From Pedobacter ginsenosidimutans (GTDB lineage: Bacteria > Bacteroidota > Bacteroidia > Sphingobacteriales > Sphingobacteriaceae): a DNA stretch of 64,000 nucleotides. The notes under the pieces were generated by a model. The model ran no database searches and was not told where the DNA came from. It was given only the letters and a program-made list of their open reading frames with translations. The position numbers and the translations under genes were made by a program. The DNA is taken from assembly GCF_001442625.1 (NCBI RefSeq), contig NZ_LMZQ01000010.1, forward strand, positions 98,622-162,621. The letters are read 5' to 3'. Each line of letters begins with the position of its first letter. Positions within the stretch are counted from its first letter, which is position 1. This document shows positions 44,533 to 56,500 of the stretch, piece after piece.

Positions 44533-46533
44533 TTATTTTTTGGTTACTTTAAATTCTGTTCTTCTGTTTTTTGCTCTTCCTACGGGATTATCTTTTTTCT
44601 TGCGTTTCACTACGATTTCGTTTGGTGCAATCGGCATTGATTCTCCATAACCTTTAGAAGTCATTCTGGCAGCGGCAATTCCTTTACTTTCTAAATAGTC
44701 TGTACAAGATTTTGCTCTTCTGTTCGATAGATCTAAGTTGTACTCATCAGTTCCAATATTATCGGTATGAGAACCCAACTCGATTTCCATTTCAGGATTA
44801 TCTTCCATAATCGGGATCAGGAAGTCTAATACTTTTTTAGAAGGCTCGGTAAGCTCGGCACTGTTAAATTCGTAATAAACGTTATCCAAAGCCATTGGGA
44901 TACCTAATTTGAAAGGACTTAAGCAATAATCTTTATAAATCAAGGTATCTGCTTTTGCCAATTCTTCATAAGGATAGTTTTTAGTAATTGCGAAATAATT
45001 ATCTTTCGCAAAAAGCAATTTGATTGGTCTTTTCGAATCTACCTTAAACCTATAAATACCGTCGGTACCAGTTGTAATTTTCTGAGCACCTTCTGCATTG
45101 GTAAGGGTTACATTTGCACCTGCTAAAGGCAATTTAGTTTTACAGTCAGTTAAAATACCTGCAATTGAGAAGTATTCTTTTTTCACTTCAAATACCTCTA
45201 GGCAGCATGATGATTCGCGATCAGAACTAATATATCCTTTTGTTCCCTTATCATCTGTTGCAGTGAAGTAAAGATCATCTTTTGATGAGTTAAATGGATA
45301 ACCAGCATTCTTTGGCTTGGTCCAATCTACAAGATCACCTTCTGACTCAAAGAAATCGAGACCACCAAAACCTATTCTACCATCGGTACTGAACAATAAC
45401 TTTTTGGTTAACGGATTATAGTATGGTGCACGTTCATCATCTTCAGTATTAATGGTTGGGCCAAAATTTACTGCCTGACCTAAAGATCCATCTTCGCGAA
45501 CGGTACAATACCAAAGATCGTACTTACCATAACCACCGCTTCTATCAGACGAGAAAAGCAGGAATTTACCATCGCTGGTTACAAATGGTTGAGTTGAATT
45601 AAAATCTTTACTATTTACCTGTAAACCAACTGGTAGTGGATCGCCCCATTTATCACCTGTTTTTTTAGAAGAATAAATGGCATATTTTTCTTTATCCTTC
45701 CAAGCGGTAAAGTATACTGTATTTCCATCAGGAGTAAAAGTAGCAGCAGCAACTTCCATGTTTTTAGGGAGACTGATATCGATTTTTCTCACTGCAATAT
45801 CAGCTGAAGTTAATTCGCCTTTGGCTGCATAAATATTATTAAGGAATGGATTGGTTTTAGTTGATACCTGAACTTCTCCAGCATCTGTTTTAACCATGTC
45901 TTTTTTACTACCTACAGCAACCGGACGGGATGAAGTAAAATACAACTCGTTGTTGATTTTAACAGGAGCATAATTAGAGCCCAAACCATTTACATTACCC
46001 GGCACTTTTTTAACCTGGACCATGCGTGGAAAACGCATTTCTTCGATTGCAAACTTACATGATTCGATTTCCTTTTGGGCATCTTTTACCAAAGCATCAC
46101 CAGGATTTTTTTGGATAAACTGTTGAAAAGCATCGATAGCCAGGTTAAATTTTTTATTTGCCCTTAAGCTTTCTGCATAATAAAATAGCGCCTTTCTAAA
46201 ACGCGTATTGGTAAAGGTGATCGCTATGGCATAATATTTTTCAGCCTCGTTAAATTCCCTATACAGCCTACTAGATTCTGCAAGGTTATAAATCGATCCT
46301 TCATAATCGTCTATCACTTTATCATCAGTCGCTGATTTCCTTTCCATACCGTAAGGTAAAATGGCCTGGGTACTATCTCCAGTAATTTTTAAGGCTTTTT
46401 TATAAAAAGTAGATGCTGCATAATAATCCTTATTTTCGAAATAAGTATCTGCAACCTTTTTATAATTCACCACATACTGTGCGTTTGCAAAACCGCCAAA
46501 TGCCACTAACAAAAAGAGTAATATTTTTTTCAT
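44533..46533 (-). CDS. PorE-like OmpA/PD40 protein of type IX secretion
   Basis: 666 residues from MKKILLFLLVAFGGFANAQ, a signal peptide; the longer frame overlaps porP and lacks a signal start. Order: TPR-like helices (20-150), PD40/WD40-like propeller (about 190-440, e.g. NTVYFTAWKDKEKYAIYSSK and DGKFLLFSSDRSGGYGKYDL), a carboxypeptidase-regulatory-like fold (470-540, FSIAGILTDCKTKLPLAGA), and an OmpA domain (560-665, LGSHTDNIGTDEYNLDLSNRRA). This four-part layout is that of PorE, which tethers the type IX machine to peptidoglycan. It starts 8 bases after the PorP stop. Confidence 0.87.
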   Translation of the reverse strand: MKKILLFLLVAFGGFANAQYVVNYKKVADTYFENKDYYAASTFYKKALKITGDSTQAILPYGMERKSATDDKVIDDYEGSIYNLAESSRLYREFNEAEKYYAIAITFTNTRFRKALFYYAESLRANKKFNLAIDAFQQFIQKNPGDALVKDAQKEIESCKFAIEEMRFPRMVQVKKVPGNVNGLGSNYAPVKINNELYFTSSRPVAVGSKKDMVKTDAGEVQVSTKTNPFLNNIYAAKGELTSADIAVRKIDISLPKNMEVAAATFTPDGNTVYFTAWKDKEKYAIYSSKKTGDKWGDPLPVGLQVNSKDFNSTQPFVTSDGKFLLFSSDRSGGYGKYDLWYCTVREDGSLGQAVNFGPTINTEDDERAPYYNPLTKKLLFSTDGRIGFGGLDFFESEGDLVDWTKPKNAGYPFNSSKDDLYFTATDDKGTKGYISSDRESSCCLEVFEVKKEYFSIAGILTDCKTKLPLAGANVTLTNAEGAQKITTGTDGIYRFKVDSKRPIKLLFAKDNYFAITKNYPYEELAKADTLIYKDYCLSPFKLGIPMALDNVYYEFNSAELTEPSKKVLDFLIPIMEDNPEMEIELGSHTDNIGTDEYNLDLSNRRAKSCTDYLESKGIAAARMTSKGYGESMPIAPNEIVVKRKKKDNPVGRAKNRRTEFKVTKK

Positions 46534-46541
46534 TTGATTAA

Positions 46542-47543
46542 TTATAAACGTGGACAAAAGAAGTTTGGACCAATAAGACCGTTACGGCCAATTAAGGAAA
46601 TCGAAAGCTCTAAACCACCGTTACTGTTAGAAGCGCGGTTGAAAGTAGAGGTATTAATATCGTAACTTAACCCGAAAACCATATTCTTTAACTGTAGGCC
46701 AACAAAGGCAATTGCAGCATCTTTATTACGGTAGTTACCACCAAACAAAATGTTTGCTGATGGATTAACGTTAAGCTGTGCATAAGCACCTAACGATACC
46801 TCGTTTGTGTTACCCTGGTACATAAACAATGCATTGGGCACAATATCCAATAACTCTGAAGCCTTAATCCGCGCACCACCATGTGCAGTAAATCGAACAG
46901 GAATACGTGAATTTGAACCAGAGAAACGATCCATGGGACGGGTTAAATGTGCTGCACTTGCGCCTAAGAAAACGTTTACACTTTTGTTGGGGTTACCATC
47001 AAAATACATGATACCTGCATTTACATCAGGAACCAAAGAGGATTGAGATGAAAGTGTTTCGCCGCTCATCATACCACCATCATAACCTGAAATTGGATTA
47101 AACTGGTTACCAAACCTGGCCTGAGAGAAATCGAAACTGCGGTTAATTACACCGGCTTGTAATCCAAAACTCACCATCTGTAAACCTTCGGCACCAAACC
47201 TTAAACGGTACGAACCGGATACCAGGGCAGACAGGTAGTTAAAATCTAACTCCCCTGCCCTTTGGTTTAAAATGGTTGCACCAAATGCAAAGTTCTTTTT
47301 CGGGGCCATATCGAACGATGCTCCACCTGTTAAGAAAGAACTGTTTAGTGCACTCCATTGTTGTTTAAAGTTTACAGTTGCACGATAATCGCCGTCTATT
47401 ACCCCGGTTAAGGCCGGGTTAAGATATAACGGATTTGCATAATATTGTGAAAAATGCGGATCAGTTTGTGCAAAGGACTTAGCTGTACACAGCAGCAATC
47501 CTAGCACTGCAACATATATTTTTAAAGCCGATAGTATTTTCAT
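46542..47543 (-). CDS. PorP/SprF-family type IX secretion membrane protein
   Basis: The protein has 333 residues. The signal peptide ends at LCTAKSFAQ. The mature start TDPHFSQYYANPLYLNPALTG is the diagnostic opening of the PorP/SprF family, followed by RATVNFKQQW. It forms an outer-membrane barrel. Members are known to be encoded beside, and needed for, specific proteins with type B (CHU_C) export domains. That fits the giant adhesin gene 37 bases upstream on the same strand. Confidence 0.92.
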   Translation of the reverse strand: MKILSALKIYVAVLGLLLCTAKSFAQTDPHFSQYYANPLYLNPALTGVIDGDYRATVNFKQQWSALNSSFLTGGASFDMAPKKNFAFGATILNQRAGELDFNYLSALVSGSYRLRFGAEGLQMVSFGLQAGVINRSFDFSQARFGNQFNPISGYDGGMMSGETLSSQSSLVPDVNAGIMYFDGNPNKSVNVFLGASAAHLTRPMDRFSGSNSRIPVRFTAHGGARIKASELLDIVPNALFMYQGNTNEVSLGAYAQLNVNPSANILFGGNYRNKDAAIAFVGLQLKNMVFGLSYDINTSTFNRASNSNGGLELSISLIGRNGLIGPNFFCPRL

Positions 47544-47580
47544 GGTCTTTGATTTTATCTGTTTATTATTAATCCTCTTC

Positions 47581-50500
47581 TTATCTAATCAGCGTTACTG
47601 TACCTTTTCTTAATGATGTTGTTCCATTGGTGAACGTAATGTCAACCATGTACACATAAACTCCAATCGGTTGATTTACCCCTTTGAAAGTTCCATCCCA
47701 TCCATTTGCAACATTATCTGATTGGAATATCAATTGACCCCATTGTGTGAAAATGCTCATTCTGGCGCTTGATATGGTGTTACCGTAAATTAAGAATGTA
47801 TCGTTTTTACCGTCGTTATTTGGTGTAAATGCATTTGGTATGTAAACCTGATCGCCAAAAGGATTAGCTGCTTTACCAGTTACCGGAGTAGAATTTGCAC
47901 TGGTTTGGCACTCAATCTGACCTCTGGCACGTACAATAATGGTAACACTTTGATCTGGTTTCAAGCCTGCTACTAAATAAGTTGTTCCGGTTGATCCGCC
48001 TGTTGGGTTTACCCATGTTAAGCCATTATCTTGAGAAACTTCGTAAGCGGTAGCACCTGCAACAGCAGCCCATGCAAAGGTTACACTGTTTGGTGTTGTA
48101 CTTTGTACCACTACTACTGGTTTTCCTAATACTGGCAGTACATTAACCGTAACACCTGTTCTTGTTGGACTAGCACAACCACCTACTGCTATTGCCTCTA
48201 CATAATAGATTGTGGTAGCAGTTAAGTTTGGTGTAGTAAAGGTTATACCTTCTGCCAATACAGCCCCACCAGAGCTTGCAGCATACCATCTGTAAACTAA
48301 TCCTGTTACCGGATTATTAACCGTTAATATGGTTGAGCTACCTGCGCAAAGTGTTCCATTTGCTGCTGTTACCGATGCTGGTGCAACTGGTACTGGTAGT
48401 GCAATTACATTTACCGGTGTTCTAGATGAAGAGATACAGGTTCCATTTGCTCCTTCAACATAGTAAGTGATGTTTGCATTAATTGCTGGAGTAGTAAAGT
48501 TTACTCCTGTTCCAGCCAATGTTCCGCCCACAGCTGCAGTGTACCAATTGTACGTTACACCTGTTTGAGGACTTGTTACCGTTAATACAGCTGGGCTTCC
48601 GGTACAAACACTAACCGATGTTGAAGCTACCGTTGGTACTGTTGGTTTTGCGTTAACAGTAACCGTTACTTTAACACGGCCACCATTGTTGTTACAACCT
48701 CCTGTTCCGATTGCTAAAATATAGTAATCTGTCGTTGCAGCTAAGGCTGTTACATTGAATGTTGTGCCAGTGAATAATAAATTACCGCCAACCGCAGCAG
48801 TGTACCATTCGTAAGTAACACCTGCCTGTGCATTGGTTACTGTTAGGGTGGCTCCGTCACCTGCGCATATACCTCCATTTGGAACAGATACCACTGGGTT
48901 GTTTGGTGATGCATTTACTGTAATGGCTACTGCCCTTGCTGTTGCTGCAGTATTTTCGCATTTATTATCGCCTTTAACCGTTACATAATAAGTTGTACTT
49001 GCTGTTAATACTGGTGTAGTAAACACTGGACCAGTAAATACTACTGTATTTAAAGCAGCATCACTATACCAGGTAAATATTGGGTTGGTAACCGTTGTGC
49101 TTGTTGCTGCTAATGTTGCCGCTGTACTTGCACACACTGAAGTTGATCCATTTACTGTGATATCTGTTGCTACTGCGTTCGGACTAACTGTAACAGTTAC
49201 TGTTTTCGCATTTGCTGCTGTATTTTCACATCTATTGGCACCCTTAACGGTTACATAATAAGTTTTAGTGGCAGTTAATACCGGAGTGGTAAAGATTGGT
49301 CCGGTAAAGGCCACACTTGTTAATGAAGCATCGTTGTACCAGGTAAATACCGGGCTGGTAACCGTTGCAGAACTTGCATTGATAACTGCTGTTCCAGAAC
49401 CACATATTCTAGCTGGGGTTGATAATGTGATATCGGCAGCTGTTGCACCTGCATTTACATTAACGGTAACTACTTTCGCATTTGCAGCAGAACTTTCACA
49501 TCTGTTATCACCTTTTACAGTTAGGTAATATTTAGTTGTTGCAGTTAATGCTGGTGTGCTAAAGGTTGCTCCTGTAAATACTGGTGTTGTTAAAGCAGCA
49601 TCGCTGTACCAGGTAAATATCGGATTGGTTACTGTTGTGGTACTGGCAACTAAGCTGGCTGACGATCCTGCACAAATGGTGGCATCTGTTGCAGTAACAT
49701 CAGTTGCCGAAGCTACTGAGTTAACAACAATGTTAACAGATTTAGCTGTGGCAGCACTGCTTTCGCACTTGTTATCACCTTTTACAGTTACGTAATATGT
49801 AGTGTTCGTAGTTAATGTTGGTGTGGTAAATACTGCACCAACAAAAGCTACATCAGTTAACGTTGCATTGGTATACCAGGTAAATACCGGGTTAGTAACT
49901 GTTGTGCTACTTGCCGTTAACACTGCTTTAGATCCTCCGCAAATATTTGTTGATCCATTTACAACGATATCACTTGCAACTGCTATCGGGTTAACCTTAA
50001 TAGTTACAGCTGCTGCATTTGCTGCAGTGTTTTCACATCTGTTAGCACCTTTTACGGTTACATAATAAGTAGTAGTGGTTGTTAATACCGGTGTGGTAAA
50101 TATTGGTCCGGTAAAGGCAACACTTGTTAATGAAGCATCATTGTACCAGGTAAATATTGGACTGGTTACTGTTGTTGAGCTCGCATTGATTACTGCTGTG
50201 CCCGATCCACATACCAATGTAGGTGTTGATAAGGTAATATCTGCAGCTGTTGCACCCTGATTAACATTTACAGTTACCACTTTTGCAGTGATACCTGAGT
50301 TTTCACATTTGTTATCACCTTTAACCGTAACATAGTATTTAGTTGTTGCCGTTAATACCGGGGTAACGAATGATGTACCTACATAAGCTACTGAAGTTAA
50401 AGCAGCGTCGTTGTACCATGTAAATGTTGGGTTGGTAACGGTTGTCGTACTTGCCACCAAGGTAGTACCAGATCCTGAGCAGATTGTTGCATCAGTAGCA

Positions 50501-53500
50501 GTTATATCGGCAGCGGTAGAAACCGGACTAACTGTTATTGTAATTACCCTTGCTGTACCAGGTGCATTCTCACATTTATTATCACCTTTTACAGTTACAT
50601 AATAAGTAGTGGTGCTGGTTAAGGCCGGTGTGGTATATGTTGCGCCAATGAAACTTACATTGGTTAATGCCGCATCACTGTACCAGGTAAATACTGGGTT
50701 GGTTACTGTTGGAGATGTTGCAGTTAATACTGCCGATGATCCTGCGCAAGCCACTGTGCTTCCGCTGAGAATAATATCGGTGGTAGTTGCCAAAGGATTA
50801 ACAGTTATTGTTACCGCTTTGGCATCTGCGGCACTGTTTTCACATTTATTGGCACCTTTAACACTTACATAATAAGTAGTGGTTGCAGTTAAACCAGTTA
50901 CTGTGAAAGTTGGCCCTGTAAATACTACACTTGTTAATGATGCATCACTATACCAGGTAAATACCGGTTGAGTAACCGTAGTACTAGAAGCCATTAACAT
51001 TACGGTAGAACCTGAACAGATTTGAGCATTGCTTACCGCAATATCCGCAGATGTTGCAAACTCTTTAACTGTCACGGTAACAACCTTAGCATTTGCAGCT
51101 AAATTCTCACATTTATTATCACCTTTTACGGTTACATAATAAGTGGTGGTTGCAGTAAGTGCAGGTGTAGTAAAGCTAGCGCCTACATGAGCCACTGTAG
51201 TTAAAGTAGCATCGCTATACCAGGTAAATACAGGATTGATTACTGTTGTTGTTGAAGCAGACAGTGCAGCTGTAGATCCTTTACAGATTGATGCAATTCC
51301 GTTAATGGCGAGGTCTGAATCAGTAGCTGCAGGATTAACCGTAATGGTAATCGATTTTGCAGTAGCTGCTGTATTCTCACATTTATTATCGCCTTTAACC
51401 GTTACATAATAAGTAGTGGTTGCAGTAAGTACCGGAGTAACGAAGTTAGCACCAGTAAATGCTACTGTAGTTAAAGCCGCATCACTGTACCAGGTAAATA
51501 CCGGGTTGGTTACGGTTGTACTTGTTGCATTTAAAGTAACTGAAGAGCCACCGCAAACGGTACTTGTTCCAGCTAGGTTAATATCAGCTGGGGTAGCAAC
51601 AGGATTTACCGTTACAGTAACTTCTTTTGCATTACCTGCTGTGTTTGCACATTTATTTGTTCCGCTAACGGTAACATAGTATTTGGTAGTTGTGGTAATG
51701 GCTGGCGTATTAAATACTGCACCAACAAAAGCAACCTGTGTTAAAGCAGCATCAGTGTACCAGGTAAATACCGGACTGGTTACAGTTGTACTGGCTGCTG
51801 TAAGCACCGCTGTACCAGAAGCACATAATGATGTTGTTCCGGTTACAGTTAAATCGGCAGCAACTGCTGATGGATTAACAGTGATAGAAACCTTAGTCCG
51901 TGTTGAGTTTGAACAACCTGTTCCACTTACCGCTTCAACATAATAATCGTATGTTCCTGCTGCAAGTGATGCAGATGTAGTAAAGCTACTGTTATTGGTT
52001 ACCAACATGTTTCCGGCTGTAGCCGCATCGTACCAGTTATAGGTTACTCCTGCAACGGCCTGTACACTTAAAGTAGCAGGTGAGCCGATACAAGTTGTAG
52101 CCGGATTGGTAGTTGATGGAATTGGTGCTACTGGTGGAGCTAAAATAGTTACCGTTACTTTGGTTCCTACAGTCTCACAACCGTTAGCCGTAGCTGTTAC
52201 CGAATAAGTATAAGTTCCAGCAGTTAAAGTTGGATCTGTTGTGAAAGTTGCTCCATCTTTTCCTGCTTGATAAGTTGTGCCTAAGTACCATTTGTACACT
52301 ACACCAGCTTGTGGGTTCTGAACACTTAAGGTTGCAGATGATCCTTGACAAGCGCTTGCTGTAGCTGCTGTAACTGTTGGTGTAGTGATTACCCTTTGTG
52401 CATAATCTAAATTAACAGATGTTAATGCCCCAAGGAGACCTGAGCTTAATCTCAATTCTGCTCCATCAAATTTACTGGTTGGTACGAAAGTTAATATAGC
52501 AGATGTATTGCCTGTTAATAGTTTTAAGCTAATTAATGGGTTAGAAATAGAAACCGCATCGTTATTGCTGGTTGTACCTTGGAAAGTTGTTACCGTTAAG
52601 TTATTTAATACTCCTACCGAAAGCAATGTACCTGGAGTGGTAATTTTCACTCTTAAGGTATCGCCTACATTTGATAAGCCTGTAAAACCAACATGGTGAT
52701 AAACAGATGCGCCAAGTAATCCCACTGGAATAACCAAGCTAGATCCTGTGTTGATGTCGTTATCAACCGCAAAAGTTGGATTGTAAACTCCAGCCAATAC
52801 AGCTACACCTGTTACACCGCTAGCAACTGTTGTTGTAGCCGCTCCACAAGGAGTAGTTACCGGGTTACCGTTAGGAATAACAGTAACAGTTACAGTTGCT
52901 CTGCTTGTTGCAGTACAGCCGCCTAGAATAGTAGCTTCTACATAATATGTAGCGGTTGCACTTAATTGCGGTGTTACATAAGTTTCGCCAGTAAATACTG
53001 GAACTACACCATTTGCAGTAGTATACCAGTTAATGGTTGCTCCCGCTGTACTCGACGTTGCTTTTAATACCGCAACAGAACCTTCGCTAATAGTAATTGA
53101 TGGTGGTGTAATTACCGGAACATCGATAGTTCCCAATATAATTTTAGCCTCAGTTCTTGTTGATGAGCTACCACAGCCATTTACTGCTGCTACAAAGTAA
53201 CTTCTATCAGCATTGATTAATGGTGTTGTAAAGTTATCACCGGTAAATAATACCGTTGTAGATGTTGCTGTATCGTACCAGTTATAGGTTGTGCCTACAA
53301 TTGGGTTTTTAACCTGGAAAGTAACTGACGTATTAGGGCAGGTATTTACAGATGCTGAAAGTAGCTCTGGTGTTACCGGAGCTGGGTTTGTAGTTACATT
53401 TACTACTGTTTTATAACTCACACAACCAGTTGCAGAAACTGCTGCAACGTAGAATTTAGTGTCGCCTGTTAAAACTGGTGTAGTAAATATGATACCGTCT

Positions 53501-56500
53501 TTACCGGTTAGGTAAGTACCTGTAGCATCGTACCATCTGTAGGTTAAGCTTGCCGATGGGTTGCTTACTTCAAGCTGTGCAGTTTGGCCAACACAAGCCG
53601 TAACATTTGCTGATGCTACGGTAGGTGCAACCAAAATGCGCTGTGCGTAATTTAAATTAATTGATGTTAAAGCACCTAGTAAACCTGAGTTTAACCTAAC
53701 TTCTACTCCGTCGAAAACATTCGTTGGAACAAAAGTGATTAACGCCTGGGTATTACCGCTTAACAATTGAATATTGATTAAGTTATCATTTAACAACCTC
53801 GAATCACCATTACTGTTGGTTCCAACATAAGTAGTAATTGCAGCGTTTCCTAATAACGAAAGTGATAATAGTTTTCCTGGAGATGATACTAAAACACGTA
53901 CCGTATCACCTACTTTAGATAATGATCCAAAACCAACTCTTTGATAAACTGATGCACCAAGCGCTCCTACTGGCATTACCAATGAAGATGCGGTTTGGGT
54001 ATCATTATCAATCGCTAATGCTGGGTTAAATACACCCGATAATAAAGCTACACCGTTAACACCGTTAACCTGTGTGGTTGCCGCCTCGCAAGGAACCGGA
54101 TTTGGAGATCCATTACCATCAACTGTAATGGTAACCTGAACGCGGCTTGCTGATGTACAACCATTGGTAGAAACCGATTCTACGTAATAGGTTGTAGTAG
54201 CTAATAACGGTGGTGTAACATAAGTTGCACCTACATAAACTGGTGTAGTTGAAGTGTTAGAAGTGTACCAGTTGAAAGTATTGGTTGCATCTGCAGAACT
54301 AGCAGTTAAAATTGCCGTTTGACCTGCGCTTACTGTTGATGAACTTGCCGTTACTACTGGTAAAGCCGGACGAGGATTTACTGATACTGCTGCTGCTGCA
54401 CGTGTAGTGCTTGTACAGTTGCCTTGAGATGCTTCTACATAATAGGTAGTTGCCGCTGTTAATGCCGGTGTTGGGAATACCGCGCCAGTGAATACTAAGT
54501 TTCCACCTACCGCAGCATCGTACCATTTGTAAGTTATAGCAGCATCTGGATTGGCAACCGATAAAGTTGCTGATGATCCTTCACACACATTAGCTATTGT
54601 TGCCAATACTGGTGCTGGTAATGCTGGTGTAACCGTTACAGTTACCGGAACTCTTGTTGTGTTCGGACAACCGCCTTTGCTTACCTGAATATAATAAGTA
54701 GTTGTAGCAGATAAAGCTGGTGTAGTGAATGTTTCACCAGTAGCCAATTGTGTACCACCAGTTGCAGCATCGTACCAGGCTAATGTTGTTCCATCGTTTG
54801 CAGTTGCAGTTAATGTTGCTGTACTTCCTGCACAAATGGTTTGTGCACCAGCAGTTATTGTTGGGCTAGGATAAATTACGGTTGCACCATAAACATCTAA
54901 GCTGGTGAGTACCGATGCTAATGCACCAAAGCTTACTTGTACCCTATCATAAGCACCTCCTGCCAATATAGTTGCAGCAAAACGGTTACCTGATAAAAGT
55001 CTAAGATTTAATAGCCCACCATTTAATTGTACTGTTTTTACAACCGTGGCACCATTTAATATGGTAACGGTTACGTTGTTTAATAAACCAACATCGGCTA
55101 AACCGGTCGGCAAAGCTAAATCTAAACGAAGACTATCAGTAGCTGTTCCAACTGTTGGGAAAATTAATTGTTGATAACCTGATGCACCAACACCTACAGA
55201 AAGTGATATTCTGGTAAAGTTAGAAGGATCAGCATCAGTAGAATTTCCAGCGCCGTTTATTCCACATAATAAACAAATTCCGGTTATACCTGTGTTTTGC
55301 GAATTGGCAGCATTACAAGCAGTACCTCCACCATTGTTTAATACGGTAACAGTTACCGGAACGCGGGTTGCACTTTTACAACCACTGGCATTTGTTGTTT
55401 CTACATAATAAGTTGTAGTTGCCGATAATACCGGAGTAACAAATGAAGTACCTGTTCCTACCTGTGTTCCAGCTGTTGCAGCATCGTACCATTGAATGGT
55501 ATTACCAGCATCAGCCGTTGCTAACAATGTAGTAGACTGACCAGCATTAATTACCTGGTTGTTCGTGGTTACTGTTGCAGCAGTTGCTGGTGGGTTAACT
55601 GAAACATTAACAGCAGTTCTCGAACTTACTGCAGTTCCAGATACCGCTTCTACATAAAATACTGTTGGAGCGGTTACTGTTGGTGTTACAAAAACACCTG
55701 TGTTATTGGTAACCAATGGTGTACTTCCAGTAGAAGCATACCAGTTATAAGTTACGCCAGCTTGCAAATTGCTAACGCTTAATGTCGCTGGGCTTCCAGA
55801 ACAAACAGTTGCTGCAGCAACTACCGGAGCATTAACCGTTACGGTTAAGCTATAAGCTGTTGTTGCTTTGTTTCCGTTTGCATCTGTTGCAGTTAAAGAA
55901 ATTGTGAAGGTTCCACCTAAAGTTGGTGTTCCTGTAATTTCTCTTGTTGCAGTATTAAAACTTAATCCCGGAGGAAGGTTTGTTGCTAAATAAGTATATG
56001 GGGCTGTTCCGCCTGTTACCGCTGGTAAAGTTTGTGTTGGGTAAGGTGTACCTACAATACCGTTTGGTAAAGTTGCACCTGGTAATGATAAAACACCAAT
56101 TACTTTAAGTGCATAAGTATTACTTGCGGTTCTGCCTTCACTATCTGTAGCGGTAACACTAATCGAATAATTTCCGGCCTGTGTAGGTGTTCCTGAAACT
56201 TCTCTTGTTGCTGGATTAAAAGTTAATCCGGCTGGAAGGTTGCTTGCTACATAAGTATAAGGACCAACACCACCAGTTGCCGATGGTAAGGTTTGTGTAG
56301 CGTAAACTGTTCCTTCTGTTCCATCAGGCAAGGTTGCTGCTGGTAACAATAAAGGATCAACCACTACGATTGTATAGTTATTGGTTGCTGTTTTTCCATC
56401 AGCATCGGTAACCGTTACCGGTACTGTGAAAGTTCCAGATTGTGTAGGTGTTCCTGTAATTTCTCTTGTTGCCGGATCAAAGGTTAATCCCGGAGGAAGA

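Noticed and set aside
48920..51875. Regular repeats that might suggest CRISPR
   Set aside because: The period is about 268 bases, in frame, and encodes protein modules; there are no short spacers.
49268..51943. Many plus-strand Val/Thr-rich open frames of 60-90 codons
   Set aside because: They are antisense shadows of the Ig-module array: they recur with the module period, have no start signals and mirror its codon pattern.
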